Program-made: the position numbers and the translations under genes | Shown: positions 19,405-29,606 of the stretch, one piece after another | Position numbering within the stretch: position 1 is the first letter of the stretch | Layout: each line of letters opens with the position of its first letter | Notes under the pieces: model-generated | The model's input: only the letters and a program-made list of their open reading frames with translations | Database searches by the model: none | Told to the model about the DNA's origin: nothing | Origin: Mnemiopsis leidyi | Taxonomy: Eukaryota > Ctenophora > Tentaculata > Lobata > Bolinopsidae | Reading direction: 5' to 3' | Assembly (NCBI GenBank): GCA_000226015.1 | Contig: JH153551.1 | Coordinates: forward strand, 125,156 to 160,461 | Length of the DNA stretch: 35,306 nt

Positions 19405-19570
19405 TGCTATAACCTAGCAAATAGACCGTTAGCAGTAGCTAGCAAAATAGAGTGTTATCTAGCAAATTTGAACGTTAGCTAACAAAATAGCACGTTAGCT
19501 AGAAATAAGGCGTTAACCTGCAACATTAGAGCGTTAGCTAACAAATATAGAGCGTTGGTTAGCAAAAGTA
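19405..19570. repeat. Tandem repeat, about 26-bp unit (GCGTTAGCTAACAAAATAGA)
   Basis: About six degenerate copies containing the palindrome GTTAGCTAAC. Located upstream (5') of the filamin gene's first recognised exon. Confidence 0.8.
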
Positions 19571-19963
19571 AGTCTTTACTTAACAAACCGAGAACATTTG
19601 TTTTAAAAGTAAGATCAGGGGATTTTAAAATAACCATCAGACAAATTGAAAACGTCAGCTTGAAGAAGATTACTGCGGTACGTACACTCAAACGAACGTC
19701 AAACGAAAATCTCCAAAGAACGAACGGTACACGGAGAATAAAAACCTTGTTCCGCGGACATCAGAATTCGAAATATGTAGTTGAGAATTGTTGAGCTTAA
19801 TTCCCCGTATAATAATATATTCGCAAGCTCTATAAACCAGGAGTTACCATTGCTGACAAGGCGATGAGTTAACAAATCTAACGAGCGAGGCACTCTCCCG
19901 GCTTCCGCGTCTAACGAGATCCTGTAATCCTACTCTCTGTGTGGCGAGGAAGAACCCCGCTAG

Positions 19964-20112
19964 TAAATATCATACCGGGAGACTGGGAAAATGACGTATT
20001 GTCCGAGCAGTGCAGGGGAGAGGAACTGTTCTCTTTCTCACCGCACTACCGGTGGTTTGGGAGGAAAAGAAAATCAGTTGCGAGAGATTTTGTTCCTCTG
20101 GGCTGGTCCGCG
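19964..20112 (+). CDS. Doubtful receptor exon or unassigned exon
   Basis: An open frame between CCCCGCTAG and a strong donor GCG|GTGAGT. It encodes NIIPGDWENDVLSEQCRGEE, then a basic stretch (WFGRKRKSVARDF). The phase-1 start would follow 16518, but its phase-0 end cannot join the lectin 2 exon at 21326 (phase 1), while 16518 joins 21326 directly. No domain recognised. Could be an alternative or chance exon. Confidence 0.2.
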
Positions 20113-21325
20113 GTGAGTGCTCTCCTCAAATATTCAAAATATCCAAATGAAGCTACAATTAGGCAGGCTGAGGGAGGGAGAGAGAGAGGAGTGCATGGCG
20201 GTGTCACTTAGCAGGGTTGGAAGATGGACGATGTAGCTAAGCAGCTATAGGTTGCTTTAAGCTCGACACGCGCTCACCTGGTAACACAAGCCGTTAAGTC
20301 GAGGATAATTCCGCTGAAAACCCAAAAAGTGTAAAAAATGCGTTATTGTCGAAAGCGGGAACGTCGAAAGCGGGAACGTTGCCCTTGAGTTGCTCTAACA
20401 TTCTGGGAAAAATGTCGAGTGAGAACATTTGAGAGTGAGAACATTTAAGAGCAGCGAGTACAAAACGCTTTTCTCGAATCGCGCTAATTCTGCTACTTGG
20501 GGCACTTATATAGCTATCAATTGGAACGCGGTTTGAACTACTTCTATATTAGGCAGTGTTGTGCTATAAATACAATTACTCTCGGATTAACTTATAGTGC
20601 CGTGGGCGTTGCAAACCTCAAAAGTACGTTATGGCTCTCACGTAATTCCATCAAGGTGTGTCACAAAAAGCAGGAAAATAAGTCCGCCCTTTGTGTGCTG
20701 TTAAATTATTTCAATTAACCTTTTGACGTTTTCTCCCGTTCTTTAGGCTTAATCACAGGACAGTTCAAGGAAAAACCGGACTGAATTCCAAATTAATTCT
20801 TATTGAAGTAGACGGAAAATATAAATAGCGCTTACTTGCCACAGTAATAATCTAACGAGATTATTAAAACTAATCCGTCAATGTAAACCATTGAAGAAAA
20901 TGACTTCTAGAAGTATTGACTGAAAGTATTTGTTGACCGTATTTGGTCAATACACAATGAAATATTTACAATAACACGTAAAAATGCTGCCCAGCCCATA
21001 GAACGGACTGCTAGGAATGTGCCACTATGTCATCCAAGGATGTTAAAATTTGTAATTGTTAGCCTAACGTACCTAATAGGGTGTTAATGTTCTAAAGTAA
21101 GTGAAGGTCATGATATTTGTTAAATAGGTTATGAAATTTAAGATAAGTGTGAAAAGTAAATAATATTTTTTAGAAATATTTCGACACTACAAATTATTTA
21201 TACATTTATTTTAGTACCCTTATGATGTGTTTCAGCGAAAGAATTATGGACTCATATTTATTTTGTATTTGTGTCAACCTATTTGTGTCGTCCTATTTTC
21301 ACTTGAAATTAAACATTCTTCTCAG
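20113..21325. other. Intron, no gene supported
   Basis: An open stretch at 20497-20718 ends in a GTGTGT donor-like site but its phases fit no neighbour. Nothing else recognised. Confidence 0.5.
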
Positions 21326-21476
21326 CCAGTGTTTACCGGCATTTCGACACGCCAGCTACTTATGAAGAAGCTCGGGAAACCTGCGCGGGTATTGGCGGTG
21401 AGATGGCATCCGTTACTACGCTACCGCAGCTCGAGCTCCTCCGCAAAGTTATCAATAGTCAGCAGGCAGACCCCAG
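21326..21476 (+). CDS. Receptor exon: C-type lectin domain 2, N-terminal part
   Basis: The acceptor is CATTCTTCTCAG and the donor CCCAG|GTTTTG; phase in 1, out 2. It encodes HFDTPATYEEARETCAGIGG, then EMASVTTLPQLELLRKVI. These are the first helix, conserved Cys, 'GxxLA/MAS' and second helix of a C-type lectin fold. The phase-1 start joins 16518, giving ...CQRTRT-SVYRHF. Confidence 0.88.
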
Positions 21477-21633
21477 GTTTTGGAAGAAGTTTTATTCTAA
21501 TCTTCAAATTCTAAAGTTACAGTTTCCTATTGACTGTCAGTTGATATTTATTGATAAACTTATTCATTGATTAACTTATTTATAATAACAAGTAGTCGCA
21601 TTGCCGTGAGGGTTGTAACAAAGTTTTCTTCAG

Positions 21634-21715
21634 TGGGGCGTCCTGGGTAGGTGGAGGCAAAAAGGACGGGTATCTGACCTGGGACAACGGTGACATCTTC
21701 TCCGATCTGAACCAG
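21634..21715 (+). CDS. Receptor exon: C-type lectin domain 2, middle part
   Basis: The acceptor is GTTTTCTTCAG; phase in 2 completes a Ser codon. It encodes GASWVGGGKKDGYLTWDNGD and then IFSDLNQ, the 'WiGG...W.WdnG' core of the domain. The donor CAG|GTTACC gives phase 0; TCA|GTATCT nearby would give phase 1 and fit 24979. The exon with the closing cysteines is not found and may lie in the array or the assembly gap. Confidence 0.82.
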
Positions 21716-23395
21716 GTTACCGTCAGTATCTAAATCTCCAGCTATATCCTTAAACCTAACTTTAAACCAAATCTAAATCTCCAGCTTTGTCCTTATACCT
21801 AACTTTAAACCAAACGTTTTCTCCTTGTTTCCCAATCTCCAGCTTTGTCCTTAAACCTAACTTTAAACCAAACGTTTTCTCCTTGAACCAGGTAATCGTC
21901 AGTATCTAAATCTCCAGCTTTATCCTTATACCTAACTTTAAACCAAACGTTTTCTCCTTGAACCAGGTTATCGTCAGTATCTAAATCTCCAGCTTTGTCC
22001 TTATACCTAACTTTAAACCAAACGTTTTCTCCTTGTTTCCCAGCTATATGAATATCCTTATACCTAACTTTATCCTTATACCTAACTTTAAACCAAATCT
22101 AAATCTCCAGCTATATCCTTATACCTAACTTTAAACCTAACGTTTTCTCCTTGTTTCCCAATCTCCAGCTATGTCCTTAAACCTAACTTTAAACCAAATC
22201 TAAATCTCCAGCTATATCCTTATACCTATCTTTAAACCAAACGTTTTCTCCTTGTTTCCCAATCTCCAGCTATGTCCTTATACCTAACTTTAAACCAAAC
22301 GTTTTCTCCTTGTTTCCCAATCTCCAGCTATATCCTTAAACCTAACTTTAAACCAAACGTTTTCTCCTTTTTTCCCAATCTCCTGATATGATCTTACACC
22401 TTACTTTAAACTCCTTATTATTTCCCAATAAATCTCCACAACAACCTCCCCCCAGGAACCTTACACCTAACTTTAAACCAAACGTTTTCTCCTTGTTTCC
22501 CAATCTCCAGCTATATCCTTATACCTAACTTTAAACCAAACGTTTTCTCCTTGTTTCCCAATCTCCAGCTATATCCTTATACCTAACTTTAAACCAAATC
22601 TAAATCTCCAGCTGTGTCCTTAAACCTAACTTTAAACCAAACGTTTTCTCCTTGTTTCCCAGCTATGTCCTTAAACCTAACTTTAAACCAAACATTTTCT
22701 CCTTGAACCAGGTAATCGTCAGTATCTAAATCTCCAGCTTTGTCCTTATACCTAACTTTAAACCAAACGTTTTCTCCTTGTTTCCCAGCTATATCCTTAT
22801 ACCTAACTTTAAACCAAACGTTTTCTCCTTGTTTCCCAATCTCCAGCTATGTCCTTGTACCTAACTTTAAACCAAACGTGTTCTCCTTGTTTCCCAATCT
22901 CCAGCTATATCCTTAAACCTAACTTTAAACCAAACGTTTTCTCCTTGTTTCCCAATCTCCAGCTATATCCTTATACCTAACTTTAAACCAAACGTTTTCT
23001 CCTTGAACCAGGTAATCGTCAGTATCTAAATCTCCAGCTATATCCTTATACCTAACTTTAAACCAAACTTTTTCTCCTTGAACCAGGTTATCGTCAGTAT
23101 CTAAATCTCCAGCTATATCCTTATACCTAACTTTAAACCAAACGTTTTCTCCTTGTTTCCCAATCTCCAGCTATGTCCTTATACCTAACTTTAAACCAAA
23201 CGTTTTCTCCTTGTTTCCCAATCTCCCGATATAATCCTACACCTTACTTTAAACTCCTTATTATTTCCCAATAAATCTCCCAAACAACCTCCCTGTAGGA
23301 ACCTTACACCTAACTTTAAACTCCTTATTTCCCAATAAATCTCCCAAACAACCTCCCCCCAGGAACCTTACACCTAACTTTAAACTCCTTATCAC
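21711..23395. repeat. 1.7-kb minisatellite seeded by a splice donor
   Basis: The main unit is CTCCAGCTATATCCTTATAC, CTAACTTTAAACCAAACGTT, TTCTCCTTGTTTCCCAAT (about 58 bp). A subset of units carries GAACCAGGTAATCGTCAGTA then TCTAAATCTCC. That is the end of the lectin exon at 21710-21745 with its donor region. Ends in a diverged block (AATAAATCTCCCAAACAACC) near 23270-23390. Confidence 0.93.
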
Positions 23396-23592
23396 AGCGC
23401 TGGCAAGCGCGACCGGTTTTTTCTTCTTCTTCCACCAAAAACTTGCCAGCACTGTAATACAAAATTGGTACGATTTGGCAAAAATGGCCATGTTCAGGTG
23501 TCTTAAAAACCATGTTAGAATTGAGATAAAAACTTGAAACTTTGCAAATCTACTAGAAGTTGGCCAAACTAATAGCAAAAAAAATTTGAAGG

Positions 23593-24043
23593 NNNNNNNN
23601 NNNNNNNNNNNNNNNNNNNNNNNNNNNNNNNNNNNNNNNNNNNNNNNNNNNNNNNNNNNNNNNNNNNNNNNNNNNNNNNNNNNNNNNNNNNNNNNNNNNN
23701 NNNNNNNNNNNNNNNNNNNNNNNNNNNNNNNNNNNNNNNNNNNNNNNNNNNNNNNNNNNNNNNNNNNNNNNNNNNNNNNNNNNNNNNNNNNNNNNNNNNN
23801 NNNNNNNNNNNNNNNNNNNNNNNNNNNNNNNNNNNNNNNNNNNNNNNNNNNNNNNNNNNNNNNNNNNNNNNNNNNNNNNNNNNNNNNNNNNNNNNNNNNN
23901 NNNNNNNNNNNNNNNNNNNNNNNNNNNNNNNNNNNNNNNNNNNNNNNNNNNNNNNNNNNNNNNNNNNNNNNNNNNNNNNNNNNNNNNNNNNNNNNNNNNN
24001 NNNNNNNNNNNNNNNNNNNNNNNNNNNNNNNNNNNNNNNNNNN
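23593..24043. other. Assembly gap (451 N)
   Basis: Run of N. Any apparent frame across it is meaningless. A missing lectin exon could lie here. Confidence 0.99.
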
Positions 24044-24313
24044 ATTTGGAATTACCTATTATATATTGGGACTCTAGGGCCTTAACAGACCTAAAAATAG
24101 CCGAAATTTTCACATAAAATTGGCCTGAATGTGTTTTGACTAAATGTAATCTTCTGGAAAATTTTCATTCAAAAATATCAACCACAAGGACCTAGATACA
24201 CATTGAAACAAAATCGGAAGTTAATTTCGGCCCGCTCTGTACTTAACTTAACTGTCCAAAGCAGAAAAAATTGGTTAGAATCGCGTTTTAAGGTCGATTT
24301 CGGGATATGAATT

Positions 24314-24381
24314 AGTAATACCACTGGAGTGTAATTACTATAATGGTATTACTAAAGTAATACCACTCCAGTGGTATTACT
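24314..24381. repeat. Perfect 17-bp inverted repeat with nested palindrome
   Basis: AGTAATACCACTGGAGT (24314-24330) is the exact reverse complement of ACTCCAGTGGTATTACT (24365-24381). The right arm is itself part of a near-palindrome (AGTAATACCACTCCAGTGGT). Confidence 0.75.
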
Positions 24382-24436
24382 ACGGTGTAATTACTATATT
24401 AATTTTACTCAAAAATTAGCAAAGTAATACAACTGA

Positions 24437-24566
24437 AGTTGAATAATACAAATAATTTGAGTGTGAACATGAACATTGATAAAATGATTGAAATGTTACG
24501 GTAATTTCGCGTTTCACTTGCTACAAGATGTACGTGACAACTCTATTAGTCCTATTCATCATAAAA
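24437..24566. repeat. Dispersed repeat, copy 2
   Basis: Near-identical over about 115 bp to 9824-9937, same orientation. Confidence 0.8.
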
Positions 24567-24978
24567 CGTACCTGTAAGGTATCAGTTGCTCTGTCCTTCC
24601 ACATCGGGAAGGGTCAGGCGATTCCCGTACTATATAGAGACAGTACTATTATGGAAAGGTTGGGGCAGGGACCATGCCTGGCGGCTGGCAGTTTACCTTT
24701 TGGGATTCCTTTTCAGCTCCCATCGCTTCCGCCAGCCTTTCTTGTCTCACTTTCCTCTCTTTTCTCTCTTCTTTACCTCCTTTTGGTCTCCTTTATAACT
24801 TTTCTCAAGTCTATCTATCTTCTATCCTCCTGCCTGTCATGAAAGTTACATAACGATAGGCATTTTATTCTGGAAAAAAATGTTATCTGTATGAGGTAAT
24901 ATTCAACTTATTAACTTACACTAAATGCAAATGAGGGTCTACGCGTTCAGGGGCGCTATCTATAAACTAACATTGCAG

Positions 24979-25110
24979 CGTACAACCACACGACTTCCCT
25001 GGAGTTCGGGAGTGCAGGAGAGCCGCTAGTCAGGATCACCGACCCTCTGTCTGGAATAACTGTTCTGGAAGCTTCCACCTGCGCTTCTTTCAAATCTGCT
25101 AAGGCTAACG
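24979..25110 (+). CDS. Receptor exon: pentraxin domain 2, N-terminal part
   Basis: The acceptor is CTAACATTGCAG and the donor CTAACG|GTAAGT; phase 1 on both sides. It encodes YNHTTSLEFGSAGEPLVRIT, then DPLSGITVLEASTCASFKS, the 'LxF... pLxxlxxxTvCxwxK' start of a pentraxin domain. Confidence 0.82.
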
Positions 25111-25184
25111 GTAAGTTTGCTACAAATTTTGTTTCTTTTGGGCATGTTCTCATCACCTCTATCACTCATCGCAATAACGTGTAC

Positions 25185-25275
25185 GGTAATCTCCAATATA
25201 CGATTGTCCCCTCAGAAAAATTATATCCAAAGTACGATTGTCCCCTCCAATTATCCCCTTCAATTATATCCAGGC
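25185..25275. repeat. Short degenerate tandem repeat ending at a splice acceptor
   Basis: Copies of TACGATTGTCCCCT(C) with ATTATATCCA precede the acceptor. The exon itself starts CCAG|GCACGATTATCTC, so the unit resembles the acceptor and first exon bases. Confidence 0.6.
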
Positions 25276-25384
25276 ACGATTATCTCGTATGCTACCGACC
25301 ACAACGATAACGAGATGTTGGTAATGGTTACCAATCAGGCTCTAGTTATCATGGTACACAACGTTCCTTTCTTCGTGAACACAG
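25274..25384 (+). CDS. Receptor exon: pentraxin domain 2, second part
   Basis: The acceptor is AATTATATCCAG and the donor ACACAG|GTCAGC; phase 1 on both sides. It encodes GTIISYATDHNDNEMLVMV. This is a very clear match to the pentraxin 'GTlxSYAtxxxxNElll' strand pair. Confidence 0.9.
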
Positions 25385-25733
25385 GTCAGCACTTCTTTAG
25401 TTTCCTTTTCTAGCAATTGTAGGAATGAAAAGTTTAGAAATGCAAACGGTGCCAACCATTTGGTGCAGGTGTGATTGCTAAATTTTATACTGAATGTTTT
25501 GATATGAATTGTTTTGATATTGTTTTGATAATGTTTTGATATTGTTTATAAATTGTTTTAATTTTGATTCGAAATCATATTCTCAAATATAAAACTCCAT
25601 CTTAAGCTGACCCTACAAATTATAGCTATAAAACACTGTGGAACCATTGTGGGTCGTCTAAGTTGGTCACATGTCTTAATTAAACAAAACTATTTAAGGG
25701 TAAACTACACGTCTGAGTCCTACTCTGTTTCAG

Positions 25734-25847
25734 ATTTGACGGACGGTATCTGGCACACATTGTGTTTTAGCTACTCTACTGAGGAGGATCAACTCAACAT
25801 TTTCATAGACGAGAAAGACTGGTCCATACAGCGCTCTATAGATCCTG
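25734..25847 (+). CDS. Receptor exon: pentraxin domain 2, third part
   Basis: The acceptor is ACTCTGTTTCAG and the donor GATCCTG|GTGCGT; phase 1 on both sides. It encodes DLTDGIWHTLCFSYST, the pentraxin signature 'DGxWHxxCxxw', then LNIFIDEKDWS. Confidence 0.9.
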
Positions 25848-26044
25848 GTGCGTATAATTCTGTGAAATAAATAATTCTGGTTATTTACTGGGAAGATCTC
25901 AGTGGTGCTCACGATGTAATAACTCAAGCAATTTCCCATATTCGTTGTTAAATCAATTGATTTGAATTAGAGCTTGATACTCTGTAGTGCCACGTACCCA
26001 AATTAATGTCATCTGTATCAAAAGTTCTGACTGAACTATTTCAG

Positions 26045-26172
26045 CCGGACTGGGAACTTACGGAAGCATGATTCTGGGAGCTGAACAAGATTTCCAGGAA
26101 AAATCAACGTTGAGACAGCTGGACAAGTTTCAGTATTTTGAAGGAGACATCTCCAACTTTAATATTTGGAGG
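26045..26172 (+). CDS. Receptor exon: pentraxin domain 2, fourth part
   Basis: The acceptor is ACTATTTCAG and the donor TGGAGG|GTAAAC; phase in 1, out 0. It encodes GSMILGAEQDF and FQYFEGDISNFNIWR, the 'LvLGQeqD... F.Gxixxvni W' segment. E-Q-D is a calcium-site motif in true pentraxins. Confidence 0.9.
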
Positions 26173-26253
26173 GTAAACTACTTTTCTTCATCATTATATT
26201 TTTTATCGTCTTGTCTGACGATGTTAGACCCTCAGGAACTGGAGGCTGCGCGA

Positions 26254-26783
26254 GGGTGATGTTACTAAGACAACCAACAGTCAAACTACAATTTCCAGGT
26301 GCTGTTACTAAGGCAACTGACACTACAATTCCCAGGTGCTGCTATCTAAGGCAACTTACACTACAATTCCCAGGCGCTGCTATCTAAAGAAGAACTGACA
26401 CTACAATTCCCAGGCGCTGTTACTAAGGCAACTGACACTACAATTCCCAGGCGCTGTTACTAAGGCAACTCAAACTACAATTCCCAGGCGCTGTTACTAA
26501 GGTAACTCACACTACAATTCCCAGGTGCTGTTACTAAGGCAACTGACACTACAATTCCCAGGTGCTGTTACTAAGGCAACTCACACTACAATTCCCAGGT
26601 GCTGTTACTAAGGCAACTCACACTACAATTCCCAGGCGCTGTTACTAAGGCAACTCACACTACAATTCCCAGGCGCTGTTACCAAGGTAACTCACACTAC
26701 AATTCCCAGGCGCTGTTACTAAGGTAACTAACACTACGTTTCCCAGGCGCTGTTACCATGGCAACTCACACTACGTTTCCCAG
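26254..26783. repeat. 37-bp minisatellite copying a splice acceptor and exon start (about 13 copies)
   Basis: The unit is CAGGCGCTGTTACTAAGGCA, then ACTCACACTACAATTCC. One internal copy (26371-26398) is identical over 28 bases to the true acceptor and exon start at 26781-26808 (CAGGCGCTGCTATCTAAAGA...). Thus the array is made from the exon boundary, and it contains decoy acceptors. Confidence 0.95.
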
Positions 26784-26946
26784 GCGCTGCTATCTAAAGA
26801 AGAACTGATGTACCTGTCCGGAACGAGTAAGATCTGTCAGACCAAGCTGACTAGAGACGAGAGTATCGTACTCAGATGGGGCGATGTCCTCAACTTCGGG
26901 AGCAAAACTGTCAAGTTGGGGTCCATGGGGGACAACGAGATGTGTC
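26784..26946 (+). CDS. Receptor exon: end of pentraxin domain 2, start of Cys-pair region
   Basis: The acceptor is CGTTTCCCAG and the donor GTGTC|GTGAGT; phase in 0, out 1. With the previous exon it reads NIWR-ALLSKEELMYLSGTS, the pentraxin 'vnlWxxxLSxeElxxL' helix. It then enters a region with GDVLNFGSKTVKLGSM and a Cys at the end. Confidence 0.88.
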
Positions 26947-27117
26947 GTGAGTACATATATTTTCTAGAGCTTCTATGTTTGGTCTTTTCACAGGGTTTTA
27001 CTAGGTAGTAGTACTTCTTGGTAAATAGCGGCTTTCTTAATTTGGAATGGGCAACTTCCATATTTAAGTACTCTAGAACCCCTTACTCCTGGCTCACTAT
27101 AGCTCTAACAAGAATTG

Positions 27118-27245
27118 TCCCGCTTTGTAGAAAACAGCTTTCTCTTTATCACTACCTCACCCCGCTTTGTAGAAAACAACTTTCTCTTTATCACTACTTT
27201 ACACCGCTTTGTAGGAAACAACTTTCTCTTTACCACTACTTCGCC
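27118..27245. repeat. 41-bp tandem repeat, 3 copies, ending at a splice acceptor
   Basis: The unit is CCGCTTTGTAGAAAACAACT then TTCTCTTTATCACTACTTCAC. The last copy runs into CGCCCCGCCAG, the acceptor of the next exon; the pyrimidine tract is supplied by the repeat. Confidence 0.85.
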
Positions 27246-27252
27246 CCGCCAG

Positions 27253-27435
27253 GATCCCTGGGTGTGGACGAGAGACTGAAACTGAAGATAAACGGAAAAC
27301 CGGTAGTGTACGAGAACTCAGTGTTCAGACTGTGTACTGGGGAGGACTGTGAGGGTGTCGCTCTCAAGTTGAAAACAGCCGGAACTAGGACTTTAGTGGG
27401 AGGCAACATGACAGTTGTCCTTAGTTCAGATGAAA
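27253..27435 (+). CDS. Receptor exon: Cys-pair repeat region
   Basis: The acceptor is CGCCCCGCCAG and the donor GATGAAA|GTAAGT; phase 1 on both sides, 61 codons. It encodes VDERLKLKINGKPVVYENSV, then FRLCTGEDCEGVALKLKTAG. The unit GxxV(x)nFxLCxxxxC...LxL recurs in the next exon. No named domain recognised; beta-rich, perhaps trefoil-like. Confidence 0.83.
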
Positions 27436-27572
27436 GTAAGTTTTGTTTGAGGTGCTATATAATGGTGATAGGATTATCGTATAAGGTTTTAGCTTATCCA
27501 GATTTCGCAGAATTTCCTATTGTTTTAAAAAACACAATTTCAAGCTAATACCACACTACCCCACTATGTCAG

Positions 27573-27873
27573 GTTCGGGGATGGAGTGTAACGAGAGACG
27601 ATGTACCCTCTCCACCTCCCTCCTGACTCCCTTCCTGATCCAGTCCCAGAACAAACGACCTGGGGAGACTCTGGAACCGAGCGACCAGTTTTACTTCACC
27701 GACACTTCAGGGCACTTATTGCAGTGTACCGCGGAGAACTGCTTCCTGTCGGGGACCGAGCCGGGGGCTAGTAACCTCTTCTCTACTGTAATTGAGAGGA
27801 GGGGCTGGTCTGAGTGGGAGATGTCGGGGGACTGCAGGGGGACCTGTGGAGACAGTTATCAGCTTTACACCAG
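27573..27873 (+). CDS. Receptor exon: Cys-pair repeats and start of TSP1 domain
   Basis: The acceptor is CCACTATGTCAG and the donor ACACCAG|GTAATT; phase in 1, out 2. The first part holds two more C-x4-C strands (ECNERRCTLS and LLQCTAENCFLSG). The last part is a thrombospondin type-1 start, RRGWSEWEMSGDCRGTCGDS, with the WSxW tryptophan ladder and the CxxTCG motif. Confidence 0.92.
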
Positions 27874-28003
27874 GTAATTACCTTACCCCGGACTCTTACG
27901 GCGGGGAAATTTTGGCAAATTGCTCGAAACCCGCCACTTTATGACATAGTAATCCCGAGTAAGGCATACTGATAAATATCGTACTTGAATTTATAAGTAT
28001 CGG

Positions 28004-28360
28004 GCAAAAAGGGAAACGGCCAAAGCAAGGTTGGGGTAGGCGGTAGGGTATCGGGCAGGGTTGGGGCAGGGTTGGAGCAGGGTCAGTTGTTTTAAGGCAT
28101 CTATGACCTTTCTCTCTATCTTTCTATCTTTTTTACGCTCTCTTTCTATCGTTCTCTACCTCTTCCCTCTTTCTACCTAGAGAGATAGGTAGAAAGAGAT
28201 TGAGATAGAGAGATAGGTGAAAGAGGTAAATAGAGAGAGTATATAGAGACCGTGGAAGAGATAGTGAGAGATGGATAGATCATGAATCGAAACAACTTAG
28301 CCAGCCCTACCCTGCCCTAAGCTTGCCCTAAGCTTGCATGCCCAGAGCCTGCCCCTTTTT
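28004..28360. repeat. Dispersed repeat with purine/pyrimidine inverted core
   Basis: The left part (AAGGGAAACGGCCAAAGCAA, then GGTTGGGGCAGGG units) recurs at 31095-31165 and in part at 24655. The right part (GCCCTACCCTGCCCTAAGCT) is its rough reverse complement. Between them CTTTCTATC-type and GATAGAAAG-type tracts form a long inverted simple repeat. A fold-back transposable element remnant is possible. Confidence 0.55.
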
Positions 28361-28438
28361 TGCAGAGTATCTTTTAATTTGCCAATAGTTTCTGATTTTT
28401 CGCTTTCTGATAATTTTTTCTTTCTTTTAATCAACATC

Positions 28439-28560
28439 ATTTGACATTTTAACGTGCCCTGATTGGCTATCTTCCACTAACCTGACATGTTAACGGGCTC
28501 TGATTGGCTATCTTTCATCACGTGACATGTTAACGTGCTCTGATTGGCCTTCTCCCTCCA
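28439..28560. repeat. About 53-bp tandem repeat, 2-3 copies, ending at a splice acceptor
   Basis: Units share TGACATGTTAACGTGCTCTG then ATTGGCTATCTTTC. The final copy provides the pyrimidine tract and acceptor TTCTCCCTCCAG of the TSP1 exon. Confidence 0.8.
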
Positions 28561-28561
28561 G

Positions 28562-28668
28562 GAAATGTCTGGCTCCATCCAACCTACCCGAGTCTCTAAC
28601 GACGTTCTACTGTCCTGGAAGTCAGGAGAAGAGATCTAACTGTCAGTTAGATACCTGCGAGAAAACTG
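28562..28668 (+). CDS. Receptor exon: TSP1 domain, C-terminal part
   Basis: The acceptor is CTCCCTCCAG and the donor AAAACTG|GTAAGT; phase in 2, out 1. It encodes KCLAPSNLPESLTTFYCPGS and then NCQLDTCEKT, completing the six-cysteine thrombospondin type-1 fold (C...C...CQLDTC). Confidence 0.92.
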
Positions 28669-28936
28669 GTAAGTTTAGTTGCTTCTGGTAACCACCATTA
28701 GTTACCGGTATCTTAGTAACCACCGGTTAACACTGGTAGTTACTATTCCCATAACTTATGCCTTTGGGTTATCCCTAGTTTTTACTGGTAACGATATTTT
28801 GTTTCTATTCTTGCCAAAAGTCGAATATTTTCGACTTTGGGACTTTTAGGACAATTCTCGTAGAATTTTACAAGAAACAGCTGGTTACTAATAGTAACAA
28901 CTGGTTACTGATAGTACTTGACGAGTAACTTTTCAG

Positions 28937-29057
28937 ACAAATGTGGGCCCGGAGAAAGAGACACCAAGTTCAGGGGAGTGTTCAAGTGGGGAGCTACGAA
29001 ACACGTGGACTATAACGTCGAGATTCTCTGTCCGGCTGGAAACTACAATCAGAGAGA
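28937..29057 (+). CDS. Receptor exon: HormR (hormone-receptor) domain, N-terminal part
   Basis: The acceptor is TAACTTTTCAG and the donor AGAGA|GTAAGT; phase in 1, out 2. It encodes KCGPGERDTKFRGVFKWGAT, then DYNVEILCPAGNY. This resembles the 'GxxWxxT...C P' part of the HormR domain that sits just before GAIN in many adhesion GPCRs. Confidence 0.82.
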
Positions 29058-29079
29058 GTAAGTATTGAGTAATTAGTGT

Positions 29080-29466
29080 TAATTAGACCCTGATTAGCGC
29101 TAATCAGCGTTTATTAGACACTGATTAGTGCTAATTAGACTATAATTAGCGTTAATTAGATACTGATTAGTGCTAATTAGCGTTTATTAGACACTGATTA
29201 GTGCTAATTAGCGTTAATTAGATACTGATTAGTGCTAATTAGTGTAAATTAACCTGTACAATCGCTAGATTTTGTGTGAAACTACAAAAGTAAAAAGTGT
29301 GATGTGTGATAATATGTGAAATATCAAAAGTGAAAAGTTTGATGTGTGATAATGAGCGAAATCACCAAAGTGAAAAGTGCGATGTGTGATAATGTGTGTA
29401 ATAACAAAAGTAAAAAGTGTGATGTGTGATAATGAGCGAAATCACCAAAAGTGAAAAGTGTGATGT
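29080..29466. repeat. Two adjoining minisatellites within a short intron
   Basis: 29080-29250 holds copies of GTTAATTAGA(C/T)ACTGATTAGT. 29280-29466 holds about four copies of a unit with AAAAGTGTGATGTGTGATAA. The second ends a few bases from the acceptor TTTTGCCTGCAG. Confidence 0.88.
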
Positions 29467-29482
29467 GTGATTTTGCCTGCAG

Positions 29483-29606
29483 GTACCCACTAGTGATTGA
29501 GATGCGGTGTTCCAGAGAGGGTTACGATGAGACTGACTTTGAGAAAAATGTCAAAAGGTGTGCTTTTCTCAGCGAGAGTGCGCAAATGCTTCACAGCTTG
29601 CTTGAG
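29483..29606 (+). CDS. Receptor exon: HormR domain C-terminal part and link to GAIN
   Basis: The acceptor is TTTTGCCTGCAG, phase in 2. It encodes EYPLVIEMRCSREGYDETDF, then VKRCAFLSESAQMLHSLLE. The donor GAG|GTGTGT at 29607 gives phase 0, as required by the next exon. A donor at 29558 (AAAAG|GTGTGC) would give phase 2 and a stop downstream, so the longer form is preferred. A (GT)n tract follows. Confidence 0.78.

Noticed and set aside
20497..20718. Possible plus-strand exon ending ATCAAG|GTGTGT
   Set aside because: Its only open phase needs a phase-2 donor upstream, and none is present. No domain similarity.
23553..24113. Frames spanning the N run
   Set aside because: They exist only because N was translated as X.
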